Below, piece after piece: positions 9,195 to 18,099 of a stretch of 64,000 nt of DNA. The position numbers and the translations under genes are program-made. This DNA comes from an uncultured Pseudohongiella sp. (GTDB lineage Bacteria; Pseudomonadota; Gammaproteobacteria; Pseudomonadales; Pseudohongiellaceae). Below the pieces are notes generated by a model. The model was not told where the DNA came from, searched no databases, and was given only the letters and a program-made list of their open reading frames with translations. The number at the start of each line of letters is the position of its first letter. Within the stretch, counting starts at the first letter, position 1. Location of the stretch: NCBI GenBank assembly GCA_951812965.1, contig OX638341.1, positions 2,400,438 to 2,464,437 on the forward strand. Direction: 5' to 3'.

Positions 9195-9644
9195 ATGATT
9201 TTGGACATTCAGGAAATCAAGGAATATCTGCCGCAACGCTATCCTTTCCTGCTGGTGGACCGGGTTCTCGAAATGGATCTCGGCAAGTCCATCGTCGCCT
9301 GCAAGAACGTCACCGTGAACGAGCCCTTTTTCGTGGGCCACTTCCCGCATCAGCCCATCATGCCAGGCGTGCTCATCATCGAAGCGCTGGCCCAGGCTGC
9401 CGGCGTGCTCGGCTTCAAGAGCCAGGAGAAGAAGCCCGCTGACGGTTATCTCTATTATTTCGTTGGCGCGGATGAAGTGCGCTTGCGCCGCCCCGTGGTG
9501 CCCGGGGACCAGTTGATGTTGAAAGTCGACGTGATCAGCAATCGCCGCGGGATTTACAAGTTCTACGCAGAGGCCAACGTTGAAGGGCATCTGGTGGGTT
9601 CGATGAAGATCATTTGTGCCGAGAGGAAAGTGGATGTCGATTGA
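9195..9644 (+). CDS. fabZ: 3-hydroxyacyl-[acyl-carrier-protein] dehydratase FabZ
   Basis: FabZ dehydrates 3-hydroxyacyl-ACP in fatty-acid elongation and competes with LpxA for the same substrate, which explains their pairing. The 149-residue hot-dog-fold protein contains YPFLLVDRV, catalytic His49 in [11 protein letters not shown] and Glu63 in [15 protein letters not shown] at 9150 would add 15 residues unlike the family, so ATG 9195 (MILDIQEI) is preferred. The gene overlaps the lpxA start by 11 bases, so the two are translationally coupled. Confidence 0.96.
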   Translation: MILDIQEIKEYLPQRYPFLLVDRVLEMDLGKSIVACKNVTVNEPFFVGHFPHQPIMPGVLIIEALAQAAGVLGFKSQEKKPADGYLYYFVGADEVRLRRPVVPGDQLMLKVDVISNRRGIYKFYAEANVEGHLVGSMKIICAERKVDVD

Positions 9645-10425
9645 CAGCAGCGCCAGTATCGATCCAACGGCGCGGATTGAAGACGATGTCGAAATCGGGC
9701 CCGATGTGATCATCGGACCCTGGAGCATAATCGGGTCCAATGTGTCCATCGGCGCCGGAACGATATTGCGCTCTCACGTCGTCATCCAGTCCAATACCCG
9801 CATCGGCGGCGGCAACCTGTTCTTCCAGTTCGCCTCGATCGGTGAAGACCCCCAGGACAAGAAATACCGGGGCGAGGAAACCTGGCTCGAAATCGGCGAC
9901 GACAATGTTTTCCGCGAAGGCGCGACCGTGCACAGGGGTACGGACAACGGCGGCGGCCTGACCAGCATCGGCAATCGCAACCTGTTGATGGCTTACTCGC
10001 ATGTCGCCCACGACTGCAAGCTCGGCGACGAAATCGTCTGCGCCAATAATGTCGGTCTTTGCGGCCACGTGACCATCGACGACTTCGCCATACTCGGCGG
10101 CTATGCCGGAGTGAACCAGTTTCTTCGCATCGGCGCCCATTCCATGGTCGGCGGCATGACCCATGTGGTAAACGACGTGCCCGCCTTCGTCATCGTCAGC
10201 GGCCAGCCCGCGCTCGCGCGCAGCATCAATTCGATCGGCATGAAAAGGCGCGGCTTCGAACGCGAAGAAATCGAATTGGTGAAGAAGGCATTCAAGATCC
10301 TGCACCTGCGCAATCTCACGGTGCAGGAAGCGGTGCCCCAGATCAGGGAACTCAGCGAAGACAGCGCAGTGCTGAAAACCCTGATCGAATCGGTCGAATC
10401 CTCCTGCAAGGGCGTTCATCGCTAG
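9634..10425 (+). CDS. lpxA: UDP-N-acetylglucosamine O-acyltransferase
   Basis: LpxA performs the first step of lipid A synthesis, moving a 3-hydroxyacyl chain from ACP to UDP-GlcNAc. The 263-residue protein (E. coli 262) is a trimeric left-handed beta helix, seen as I-G-x4 hexapeptide repeats from residue 5 on. The active-site region [14 protein letters not shown] holds the catalytic His, and a C-terminal helical domain begins near [14 protein letters not shown] 9634 is chosen for its GAGAGGAAAG ribosome-binding site inside fabZ and for matching family length. Confidence 0.97.
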   Translation: MSIDSSASIDPTARIEDDVEIGPDVIIGPWSIIGSNVSIGAGTILRSHVVIQSNTRIGGGNLFFQFASIGEDPQDKKYRGEETWLEIGDDNVFREGATVHRGTDNGGGLTSIGNRNLLMAYSHVAHDCKLGDEIVCANNVGLCGHVTIDDFAILGGYAGVNQFLRIGAHSMVGGMTHVVNDVPAFVIVSGQPALARSINSIGMKRRGFEREEIELVKKAFKILHLRNLTVQEAVPQIRELSEDSAVLKTLIESVESSCKGVHR

Positions 10426-10444
10426 CGGAAGGTCTATCCGCGAC

Positions 10445-11605
10445 ATGGTCGGACACATACATTTCGGAATTGTCGCCGGCGAAAAATCGGGAGACATCTT
10501 GGGCGCCGGCCTTATGCGCGCCTTGCGTGAGCTTTATCCGGCAGCGCAATTCAGCGGCATAGGCGGCCCGGAAATGGAGCGGCTCGGCTGCGATTCGCTG
10601 GCGCCCATGGAACGGCTTTCGGTGATGGGGCTGGTGGAACCGCTGGGCCGTGTGCCGGAACTGTGGCGGATCAAACGCAGCCTCGAAAGATTTTTCCGCA
10701 AGACCCGCCCGGCGGCCTTCATCGGCCTAGACTCCCCCGATTTCAACCTGCGCCTGGCCGCAAGCCTTCATAAGAGTGGCATCCGGACGATTCATTATGT
10801 AAGCCCCAGCGTCTGGGCCTGGCGCAAGGGCAGAATTCGGGGCATTGCCCGATCGGTCGACCTGATGTTGACGCTGTTTCCATTCGAGACCGGCATTTAT
10901 CGCGAGCACGGTGTGCCAGTGCGTTGCGTCGGCCATCCCCTGGCCGATGAGATCGGCCTCGAAGACTACCGGGAGCAGGCCCGAAGGGAACTTTCTCTCG
11001 ACCTCGGGGCGAATGTCATTGCCCTGATGCCGGGAAGCCGAAAGAGCGAAGTTTCTCGCCTGGCGCCGGTTTTTCTGGCAGCGGCCTCGGCGGCGCGGGA
11101 AAAGTACCCCGATCTGCAATTTCTGATTCCATGTTCGGGGATCGAGAATCGCCGTTTACTGGAGAAAATCATCGCGCAATATGGATTCGCCGGATTCGAA
11201 CCGTGCCTGCTCGATCATTCTCACCAGGCCATAGCCGCTTCCGATTTCGTAATCCTGGCCTCGGGCACGGCGAGCCTGGAAGCCATGTTGCTGCGCCGGC
11301 CGATGGCGGTCTGTTACAAACTGGCGCCGCTGAGTTATGCGCTCGCCTCACGCATCGTCAAGGTCGATCACATGGCGATTCCCAATCTGCTCGCCGGAGA
11401 GCGGCTCGTTCCCGAATACGTGCAGAACGACGTCAACAGGGAAAATCTCCTGCGGGAGATCGATCAGTTCATGGAGAATCGCGCGCCGAGCGAGGATTTG
11501 CTGGAAAAATTCGCCGAGCAACACAATTTCCTGCGCAGAAACGCCTCCGCCCAGGCTGCCAGCGCCATCCATGAACTGCTTGTCGGGCAGACCCATGCGG
11601 GTTGA
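10445..11605 (+). CDS. lpxB: Lipid-A-disaccharide synthase
   Basis: LpxB is the GT19 glycosyltransferase that joins UDP-diacylglucosamine and lipid X to form the lipid A disaccharide at the inner membrane. The 386-residue protein shows [11 protein letters not shown] near the N-terminus, [37 protein letters not shown] and [11 protein letters not shown], which are diagnostic. It starts 19 bases after lpxA and overlaps rnhB by 11 bases. Confidence 0.97.
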   Translation: MVGHIHFGIVAGEKSGDILGAGLMRALRELYPAAQFSGIGGPEMERLGCDSLAPMERLSVMGLVEPLGRVPELWRIKRSLERFFRKTRPAAFIGLDSPDFNLRLAASLHKSGIRTIHYVSPSVWAWRKGRIRGIARSVDLMLTLFPFETGIYREHGVPVRCVGHPLADEIGLEDYREQARRELSLDLGANVIALMPGSRKSEVSRLAPVFLAAASAAREKYPDLQFLIPCSGIENRRLLEKIIAQYGFAGFEPCLLDHSHQAIAASDFVILASGTASLEAMLLRRPMAVCYKLAPLSYALASRIVKVDHMAIPNLLAGERLVPEYVQNDVNRENLLREIDQFMENRAPSEDLLEKFAEQHNFLRRNASAQAASAIHELLVGQTHAG

Positions 11606-12233
11606 GCCGGTCTGGCGCGAACTGCCGAATCTGCCGGCGCCGCGGGCCGGAGCGGACGAAGCCGGACGCGGCTGTCTGGCGGGAGACGTGGTCGCCGCCG
11701 CCGTGGTGCTCGACCCGCGGGCTTCTCTCGACGGCTTGAACGATTCAAAGAAACTCACCCCGGCGCAACGTGAAGCCTGCTTCGAAAGGATCGTGAACAA
11801 TGCTCTCAGCTTCGCCATCGGTCGGGCCAGCGCCGTGGAAATCGACCGCCTGAACATTCTTCAGGCCAGCCTGCTCGCCATGCGCCGGTCCGTCGAGCAA
11901 CTCCCGCTACAGCCCCGATTCGTCTACGTGGACGGCAACGTTTGCCCCGACTGGCAATACCCCTCCAGGGCCGTCATCGGCGGCGACGGCTGCATTGCAC
12001 CAATCGCCGCCGCATCGATCCTCGCCAAGGTAACCAGGGACCGCGAAATGGCCGCCCTCGACCGCGAATACCCCGGCTACGGATTCGCCCGCCACAAGGG
12101 CTATCCCACCCGCGACCACCTCGAAGCCCTCGCCGAACTAGGTCCCAGCCCTATCCACCGAAGAACCTTCAGACCGGTCGCCGAGCATTTGCGCAACGCT
12201 TGCTTAGAGCAAAGCCAAGACACAATTCAATAG
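11595..12233 (+). CDS. rnhB: Ribonuclease HII
   Basis: RNase HII cuts RNA in RNA-DNA hybrids, including single ribonucleotides misinserted by DNA polymerase. The 212-residue protein has the DEAGRG motif with the first catalytic Asp-Glu, [29 protein letters not shown] and [15 protein letters not shown] 11595 sits inside the lpxB 3' end and gives the family length. In relatives rnhB is followed directly by dnaE; here a 6.3-kb island separates them, which makes the rnhB end the left boundary of an insertion. Confidence 0.96.
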   Translation: MRVEPVWRELPNLPAPRAGADEAGRGCLAGDVVAAAVVLDPRASLDGLNDSKKLTPAQREACFERIVNNALSFAIGRASAVEIDRLNILQASLLAMRRSVEQLPLQPRFVYVDGNVCPDWQYPSRAVIGGDGCIAPIAAASILAKVTRDREMAALDREYPGYGFARHKGYPTRDHLEALAELGPSPIHRRTFRPVAEHLRNACLEQSQDTIQ

Positions 12234-12414
12234 ACAATCCGTGGTGACATCGCTTTTACATACCGGAGAAAAATCAGGATGAAATATACGTTAAACTTCA
12301 CCCCGAAATTGCTTGGTGGGCGCGTGAGAATCATTCATTAGGACCAGATCGCCGGAAAATCAAAAAATCATTCGTATAATGCTGGTTCCAAATTCTAAAG
12401 TTAACGGAGAACAA
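12234..12414. other. Left island junction: AT-rich gap with possible gene remnant
   Basis: From about 12240 composition switches from the GC-rich host to AT-rich DNA. No integrase, tRNA end or clear direct repeat was found. One plus-strand frame is open without a start codon from about 12255 to 12379 and would read ..KLHPEIAWWARENHSLGPDRR.., which looks more protein-like than random and may be the tail of a destroyed gene. A 20-codon ORF starting with ATG 12281 in another frame is not convincing. The gap also carries the putative promoter of the GHKL gene. Confidence 0.4.
12375..12380 (+). promoter_or_regulatory. Putative -10 box for the AT-rich defence module
   Basis: A perfect TATAAT lies 35 bases before the ATG at 12415, with the ribosome-binding site GGAGA (12406-12410) between. 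The -35 region at 17-bp spacing (CCGGAA) is poor, so this is only a candidate promoter for the three-gene AT-rich unit. Confidence 0.4.
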
Positions 12415-13782
12415 ATGAATAATCAAAAACTGGATAGTGCAAATGCGAGCCCGACGAAAGAATTCTTTGTTAACATGATTACAAAAGATATTTCTCTTGA
12501 GGATAGCATATTAGATTTGATTGATAACAGTATAGATGCGGCGAAACACAGTTCAGGCAGTCAACCAATGACGCTAGGCAGTCAAATTGACCTGTCTCAA
12601 TATACAATTTCAATTAAATTATCGTCTAACAGCTTCATTATTGTAGATAACTGTGGCGGCATGACTCTGGATAACGCGATAAAACATGCGTTTAGCTTTG
12701 GCAGAAAACCCGGAATAGAACCAGAACAATATGGAATCGGCGTATACGGAATAGGTATGAAGAGAGCAGCTTTCAAACTTGGACGCGACATCACTGTTCG
12801 AAGTACATATGTGGAGGGGAATAGAATTAGACAATCTTTCAAAGTGCCAATAGATGTAGAAGAATGGTTGAAATCTAAAATACAGTCTTGGGATTTTGAC
12901 ATAGTTGAAGCAGAAGACATGGAAGAAAATGGCGTAGAAATACAAGTAAGAAATTTGACATCTGCGGCAAAAAATGCTCTGGCAAACCCGGCTTTTGTGC
13001 AAAATCTTAGGCGGATGCTCGCTAGAGACTACTCCTTGTATCTGAACAAGGGGCTAAATCTAATTGTTAATGGTGAACGAATTTCTGGATTGCATCTAGA
13101 ATTTGCAGGCAGTGAAGAATTTGTACCCATGCGAATTAGTTATAATGGGTTACAGAATGGAGATGAGATTTTTGTGGAGATGATTGGAGGGATGGCGGCT
13201 CCTCCTCCAGATAGCACAGAACCGGATGAAAAACAAAATAGCGATAAAAGATTCGGATGGTATATTGCTTGTAATGGTCGCATAGTATTGGCGGCAGATA
13301 AAACAGAAGTTTCTGGCTGGGGTACAACTAATTGGCCTCAGTGGCATAGGCAGTACGCTGGTTTTATGGGGATTGTTCTTTTTTCAGCATACAATACCGC
13401 TGCATTACCTTTGACAACTACAAAGCGCAGTGTTGATTTGACTTCAGATGTTTATAAGACCGCACAAGTGAAGATGCGTGATCTAACAAAAGAATGGATC
13501 AATTACACAAATGAGAGAAAACAAGCGTTGGATGCAGCAAAGGAGAAAGAGGCAAGAGCAAAGGCAATACCAATTCAACAAGTTGAGAATCGAGAATCAA
13601 TAGCCCTCCCTAAACTCCCTGCGGTGAAACCGGTGGAGAGGCCAGCTAACGTACAGTATTCCGTACCTGTTAAACGAATGAAGCGGTTGGCAGGAGAACT
13701 TGGAAATATAAATTTGCCATACCGTGAAGTAGGTCTGAGATCGTTTGAGTATACCTACGAAGATTTGGTCGGAGAAGAATGA
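12415..13782 (+). CDS. GHKL-type (MutL/MORC-like) ATPase of a putative defence module
   Basis: The N-terminal ~190 residues carry the GHKL (Hsp90/MutL/histidine kinase) ATP-binding fold. The N box is DLIDNSIDA (34-42), the G1 box is VDNCGGM (77-83) and the G2 lid is YGIGVYGIGMKRAAF (106-120). A middle region (about 200-375) resembles the S5-like domain of MutL/MORC proteins and contains TTTKRSVDL; a basic, Ala/Glu/Lys-rich helix follows. The usual catalytic Glu of the N box is Asp34. ATG 12415 is chosen for GGAGA five bases upstream. Its stop overlaps the next gene (ATGA). MutL/MORC-type ATPases are known partners of DNA methyltransferases in some restriction systems. The precise system is not recognised. 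Confidence 0.8.
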   Translation: MNNQKLDSANASPTKEFFVNMITKDISLEDSILDLIDNSIDAAKHSSGSQPMTLGSQIDLSQYTISIKLSSNSFIIVDNCGGMTLDNAIKHAFSFGRKPGIEPEQYGIGVYGIGMKRAAFKLGRDITVRSTYVEGNRIRQSFKVPIDVEEWLKSKIQSWDFDIVEAEDMEENGVEIQVRNLTSAAKNALANPAFVQNLRRMLARDYSLYLNKGLNLIVNGERISGLHLEFAGSEEFVPMRISYNGLQNGDEIFVEMIGGMAAPPPDSTEPDEKQNSDKRFGWYIACNGRIVLAADKTEVSGWGTTNWPQWHRQYAGFMGIVLFSAYNTAALPLTTTKRSVDLTSDVYKTAQVKMRDLTKEWINYTNERKQALDAAKEKEARAKAIPIQQVENRESIALPKLPAVKPVERPANVQYSVPVKRMKRLAGELGNINLPYREVGLRSFEYTYEDLVGEE

Positions 13783-14729
13783 TGCCTTCTTTTGATGTTA
13801 TTAACTATGGATTGCGACCGAGTAAGAGCATTCAAAGGCAATTGGTCTTTAATGGTATTCATTCGCTTCAAGCATTAATGAAGCTTGATATGCCACTATA
13901 TGTTGGGCTAGGGTCCGTATCATTTACTGATTTTTCGTTGGCGCATAGATTGCTACAGATTAGAGATATGGTGTCAATTGAGAGTAAAAAAATCGGATAT
14001 AGGCGCGCTAAGTTTAACTCTCCTTATGCCACAATAAAGGTCCTGTATGGAGTTACAGAAAAGGTATTGCCGGAACTTTTAGATTGTTCGGAAGCAATCA
14101 ATAGGCCGTGGATATTGTGGTTGGATTATGATTGTGAGTTTTGTGAGGATGTCAGAGATGATATTCGATTGATTATAGAGCGTGTTCCAGAGAATTCTAT
14201 TGTTTTATTTACGTTCAATGGAAATGAAATGAGATATGGGAGAAAGCCAGCGCAACGGCCAGAGAGACTTCAAACGCTTTTCGAAGATGTTGTGCCAGAT
14301 TCATTGTCAGCTAATGCGTGTAAGAAAGGGAAAATAGAAGTGAATTTGGCAAACTTCGCAATCAATTTTATGAAAGCTACAGCTGCAAACATGAGTAGAC
14401 CTGGAGGGTTTGTTCCCGCATTCAATATTTTGTATTCTGATTCAGCAAGCATGATTACCGTGGGAGGTGTTCTACCAAACAATTCGCTGGTTGATACTGT
14501 AAATGACTTTTTGCAATCCTGTGCATGGGAGTGTTGTCCTTCTGAACCAATCATTGCACCTAATCTGACGGTGAAGGAAGCTTTAGCGCTCCAATCACTT
14601 TTACCAAATGGTGCAGGAATATCCAAGAATGACGTTAGAAATCTTGGGTTCGACTTAGAAGAAGAACATGTGAGGGTATACGAAAAATACTATCGAGAGT
14701 ATCCAACGTATGCGCAAGTGTTAATATGA
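13779..14729 (+). CDS. Uncharacterised partner protein with methyltransferase-fold-like motifs
   Basis: I do not recognise this 316-residue protein as a named family. It has no signal peptide or membrane segment. Two stretches resemble a Rossmann-type methyltransferase: YVGLGSVSFTDF followed by MVSIE (about residues 41-69; glycine loop plus acidic end of strand 2) and RPWILWLDYDCEF (about 109-121; motif-IV-like). The conserved-looking N-terminus reads FDVINYGLRPSKSIQRQL. It overlaps the GHKL ATPase stop (ATG 13779, alternative ATG 13782; GGAGAAG directly upstream serves either), which implies fixed stoichiometry with that ATPase. It may be an effector, a specificity factor or an RNA/protein methyltransferase. 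Codon use is AT-rich, like its neighbours. Confidence 0.7.
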   Translation: MMPSFDVINYGLRPSKSIQRQLVFNGIHSLQALMKLDMPLYVGLGSVSFTDFSLAHRLLQIRDMVSIESKKIGYRRAKFNSPYATIKVLYGVTEKVLPELLDCSEAINRPWILWLDYDCEFCEDVRDDIRLIIERVPENSIVLFTFNGNEMRYGRKPAQRPERLQTLFEDVVPDSLSANACKKGKIEVNLANFAINFMKATAANMSRPGGFVPAFNILYSDSASMITVGGVLPNNSLVDTVNDFLQSCAWECCPSEPIIAPNLTVKEALALQSLLPNGAGISKNDVRNLGFDLEEEHVRVYEKYYREYPTYAQVLI

Positions 14730-14798
14730 TTATTTGCTTATTGTAATCAGAGGGGGCGAAGTAAGTCACTGTAGAGCGTGATATTTGAGAACAAACTT

Positions 14799-15857
14799 AT
14801 GGTTGGAATTAGTGTAGTAGACCTTTTTGCTGGTTGTGGGGGATTTTCATTAGGAGCAAAGCAAGCAGGGATGTCTGTATCTGCTGCATATGACAGTGAT
14901 CCTGTGCTAACTTCTTCTTTCATTAAGAATTTTCCAGGCGCGAAGATACTTCATAAAGACATATCTAATCTTGATGCTTGTGAAGTGCGATCCGTAAGCC
15001 CCAAAATAGACGGCATTGTGGGCGGTCCGCCTTGTCAAGGATTTAGTGCAATTGGTCGTCGCGTTAGGAGTGATCCAAGGCGAAAACTGTTATATCATTT
15101 TTTTCGATTGGTGGGAGAATTGCAACCAAAATTCTTTGTAATGGAGAATGTTTGCGGTCTAGCCTATAAAGACGCTAGAGCTGAATTGTGCACTGCACTT
15201 GGATTGATTGGTGATAAATATGAGTTGTTGGGTCCATCAGTTTGGAATGCTGCTAATTTTGGAGCAGCTACGGATCGCGCACGCCTATTTGTGATTGGTA
15301 TTCACAAGATAGTGGGTAACAAAATAGTTGAAGAAGATGTATTTGAACATCTTAAACCTTCTGCAACTGTGAAGGCAGCTATTGCTGATTTAGAAAATGC
15401 CAAATTCTTGGGGGAGTGCCGAGGCTTCGATGTTTGGAAAATTGTAGGGAAGGGTCAACCATCTAGCTATGCTAAGGATCTTAGAGCAAAAGATAGGATT
15501 TTTACGGGTCATAAAGCAACGACTCATACTGATGCTGTAAGAATACGATTTGAGAAAATACCTCAAGGGGGGAGAGATCTTATCGGTCGCCACCCGCGTT
15601 TATTGTGGTCGGGGTTGTGCCCAACACTGAGAGCAGGTACGGGGCCAGATAGAGGATCTTATCAGTCAGTGAGACCTTTGCATCCTGTAGAACCTCGCGT
15701 TATAACTGTGCGAGAAGCAGCGAGACTTCAAGGATTTCCTGATCATTTTCTATTTCACCCAACAATTTGGCATTCGTTTAGAATGATTGGAAATAGTGTT
15801 TCTCCAATAATCGCTAAAGCAATATTCAAATCAATTGCTGCAAAAGATTGCTGTTAA
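14799..15857 (+). CDS. DNA (cytosine-5-)-methyltransferase, AT-rich module
   Basis: This 352-residue protein methylates C5 of cytosine in an unknown DNA target. Motif I is VVDLFAGCGGFSLG (residues 6-19), the catalytic loop is GGPPCQGFS with Cys79, motif VI is MENV (115-118), motif VIII is TDRARLFVIG, motif IX is REAARLQGFPDHF and motif X is GNSVSPIIAKAI. The variable target-recognition segment lies at about 205-285. A GTG at 14778 would add seven residues; ATG 14799 matches family N-termini. It follows the two-gene GHKL unit by ~70 bases, so it likely marks self DNA for that unit. Confidence 0.93.
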   Translation: MVGISVVDLFAGCGGFSLGAKQAGMSVSAAYDSDPVLTSSFIKNFPGAKILHKDISNLDACEVRSVSPKIDGIVGGPPCQGFSAIGRRVRSDPRRKLLYHFFRLVGELQPKFFVMENVCGLAYKDARAELCTALGLIGDKYELLGPSVWNAANFGAATDRARLFVIGIHKIVGNKIVEEDVFEHLKPSATVKAAIADLENAKFLGECRGFDVWKIVGKGQPSSYAKDLRAKDRIFTGHKATTHTDAVRIRFEKIPQGGRDLIGRHPRLLWSGLCPTLRAGTGPDRGSYQSVRPLHPVEPRVITVREAARLQGFPDHFLFHPTIWHSFRMIGNSVSPIIAKAIFKSIAAKDCC

Positions 15858-16086
15858 TTTTTGTGTTTATGGACTGAAGAGATGATCAAGTAAATCGTTA
15901 CATAGAAACTAATGAATTTATTTCAAATATGTACTGGTTTAAAGCCACATAGTTGTATGACAAATTTTTTGCTCAGATGATCGGTTGTATGGATTTGTGC
16001 GGCTTGGCCGATAAGAGGCGCATAGGTGGAAAATTTTGAACCGAAAGTGTCTGTTTCTTGATCGACTTCGCTATACTTGGACTCAT
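15858..16086. other. Junction between the AT-rich and GC-richer halves of the island
   Basis: This 229-base gap changes from AT-rich (to about 15970) to host-like composition (from about 16000). No gene, strong hairpin or terminator is visible. A TATACT at 16072-16077 lies just before the next start but has no good -35 partner. The composition break suggests two separately acquired modules placed side by side. Confidence 0.5.
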
Positions 16087-17244
16087 ATGGAAAGGGTGAC
16101 TGGCAGTTACTACGAGTTCTTCTCCGGCGCCGGGATGGCGCGGGCGGGGCTTGGCGTCGGCTGGGGATGTCTATTCGCCAATGACATTGACGCCAAGAAG
16201 GCTGCCACCTATGCTCGGAATTGGGGTGGGGAGCACCTGCTCTGCGGCGATATCAATGACGTAACTGCCGACCAATTGCCGGGTTTTGCCAATCTGGCCT
16301 GGGCTTCCTTTCCTTGCCAGGACTTGTCGCTTGCGGGTTATGGGGCAGGCCTGGACGGCGAGCGGTCTGGCACATTCTGGGCATTTTGGCGGCTAATGCA
16401 AGATTTGGCCGATGAGTCACGAGCGCCGAGCGTGATAGTTTTGGAAAATGTGTGCGGAACGCTGACATCCCATGGCGGGCGGGATTTCGAAGCGATTTGC
16501 CGTGCTTTGAAAGATGGTGGTTATCGTTATGGGCCGCTGGTGGTCGACGCGGCGCGTTTCCTACCGCAATCGCGCCCACGCCTGCTGATCGTGGCGATCA
16601 AGAACGACATGATCGTTCCTGATGGATTGGCAAGTCAGCTTCCTGGCGATTCTTTCCACCCTCGTTCAATCCGGATTGCTGCTAATTACTTGCCTGCCGC
16701 CCTGCAAGAGCATTGGATCTGGTGGAATCTCCCGACTCCCCCAATGCGCAAAGTCGGGTTCTCCGATTTGTACGAGGAAGAGCCTGACGATGTCGATTGG
16801 CACTCGCCGACCGAGACGAAACGGCTACTCGATATGATGTCAGAAGTGAACCGAGCCAAAGTTCGTGAAGCGCAGTCCAAGGGCCATCGGATGATCGGCA
16901 CGCTCTACAAGCGCACAAGACGCGACAGGAACGGCCAAAAGGTGCAAAGAGCGGAAGTGCGATTCGACAATGTCGCTGGCTGTCTTCGTACACCAGCAGG
17001 AGGCTCCAGTAGGCAACTTGTGATTGTCGTCGAAAAGGATGAAGTCAGATCAAGACTCATATCAAGCCGCGAAACCGCCCGGCTGATGGGATTGCCGGAC
17101 GACTACATCCTTCCCGGCAACTACAACGAAGCGTATCACCTGACGGGCGACGGGGTCGCCGTGCCTGTTGTCCGTTTTCTCGCAAATGAAATTATCGAGC
17201 CGGTGCTCTCACGCGCCGCAGAGTCTGCGCAGCAAGCAGCGTGA
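16087..17244 (+). CDS. DNA (cytosine-5-)-methyltransferase, restriction-modification module
   Basis: A second cytosine-C5 methyltransferase of 385 residues, distinct from the one at 14799. Motif I is YYEFFSGAGMARAGLG (8-23), the catalytic loop is ASFPCQDLSLAG with Cys77, motif VI is LENVCG (119-124), motif VIII is PQSRPRLLIVAI, motif IX is RETARLMGLPDDY and the end has GDGVAVPVVRFL. The target-recognition region lies at about 200-300. A TTG at 16036 would extend it by 17 residues; ATG 16087 is preferred. Its stop overlaps the nuclease start (GTGA at 17241-17244). It likely protects the host from the nuclease encoded next to it. Confidence 0.92.
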   Translation: MERVTGSYYEFFSGAGMARAGLGVGWGCLFANDIDAKKAATYARNWGGEHLLCGDINDVTADQLPGFANLAWASFPCQDLSLAGYGAGLDGERSGTFWAFWRLMQDLADESRAPSVIVLENVCGTLTSHGGRDFEAICRALKDGGYRYGPLVVDAARFLPQSRPRLLIVAIKNDMIVPDGLASQLPGDSFHPRSIRIAANYLPAALQEHWIWWNLPTPPMRKVGFSDLYEEEPDDVDWHSPTETKRLLDMMSEVNRAKVREAQSKGHRMIGTLYKRTRRDRNGQKVQRAEVRFDNVAGCLRTPAGGSSRQLVIVVEKDEVRSRLISSRETARLMGLPDDYILPGNYNEAYHLTGDGVAVPVVRFLANEIIEPVLSRAAESAQQAA

Positions 17245-18098
17245 GTGTCATTCCTTGCAGCCGTAACTCTAAACTCAAGGTGATGATTGAGGAGTACGCC
17301 GAAACCCTTAAGCTAGAGGCACATTCACTCGGCAAACATGGACTCAGCGAGAGGGAATTCTACGATAGCGGGCTGTTTCGAGGAGCGATCGAGCGATTGC
17401 GAGGACAATTTTCCGCTTCCATGACGGAAAAACGCTCCTTCGCGGAAAGTGTCCTTGAATTCATGAGAGCGGGAGAGTTCATACAAGACTGGAATTCTGC
17501 CGGCGAATCCAATCGTTACGACTATGAGGTCTCCCTGCTTTCGGGAAAAACCGCAGCTATCGAGTTGAAAGGCTGTTTGGACGGCAACAACACCAATATT
17601 TTTGAAAGACCTCATAATGCAGACGAATTCATCATATGGAGTGTCTGCACGAATCCGGGCGCTGATCCGCGACATAACGCCTGGTCCGGCATCCATACGC
17701 GCCTTAGTGCGGAAATCATTTCGCGCGGTCAATGTGTCGATGGCTTGATTATCTGGGACATGGCTTGCGGGACGCACGGAAGGCCATGCCCCAAGTTGAT
17801 CGGCAATCCAGACAGAAGAACAGCGGTAGGGTCTTATGCTCTGCCGCCGCCATGCCTGTATCTGTTTCCAGCCACCGTGCCCAGCGTGCGCAACAATCCG
17901 CTCCCTGAACCCCAAAAACTGGTTGACGTGCAGATCATGCAGGCGTTCAATGACTGCTTCGGATGTGCGCCCGAAGAGATTAATTACGTGAGTTTTCAGG
18001 TGGCCCACGCAGGCCCTGAAACGGTTCGGACTACGCAAGTGAAGAGGAACGAGAGGATTCGAAAAGAATCCAAACCAACCGCCATACGCCGCTCCTGA
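17241..18098 (+). CDS. Putative PD-(D/E)XK-type restriction endonuclease
   Basis: The 285-residue protein is not a family I can name. Between residues 92 and 110 it reads RYDYEVSLLSG..IELKG, with Asp94, Glu108 and Lys110 spaced as in a PD-(D/E)XK nuclease core (D-x13-E-x-K). The N-terminal ~80 residues look helical and the C-terminus is basic. It starts with GTG overlapping the methyltransferase stop and ends one base before vsr, so the three form one tight operon. Position and motif together support a type II restriction enzyme that cuts the site modified by the upstream enzyme. Specificity cannot be read from the sequence. Confidence 0.65.
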   Translation: MSVIPCSRNSKLKVMIEEYAETLKLEAHSLGKHGLSEREFYDSGLFRGAIERLRGQFSASMTEKRSFAESVLEFMRAGEFIQDWNSAGESNRYDYEVSLLSGKTAAIELKGCLDGNNTNIFERPHNADEFIIWSVCTNPGADPRHNAWSGIHTRLSAEIISRGQCVDGLIIWDMACGTHGRPCPKLIGNPDRRTAVGSYALPPPCLYLFPATVPSVRNNPLPEPQKLVDVQIMQAFNDCFGCAPEEINYVSFQVAHAGPETVRTTQVKRNERIRKESKPTAIRRS

Positions 18099-18099
18099 T

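Noticed and set aside
12281..12343. Twenty-codon ORF starting MKYTLNFTPK before the GHKL gene
   Set aside because: It is very short and in a different frame from the more protein-like remnant. The purine-rich bases upstream are not enough to call a gene.
12415..15857. Assignment to BREX, DISARM, Zorya, Druantia or a Dnd system
   Set aside because: None of their hallmark genes (PglZ, DrmABC helicase set, ZorAB, DruE helicase, DndBCDE) is present; only the GHKL ATPase and methyltransferase are shared themes.
16036..16086. TTG start for the second methyltransferase
   Set aside because: The extra 17 residues are not family-like, and ATG 16087 places motif I at the usual distance.
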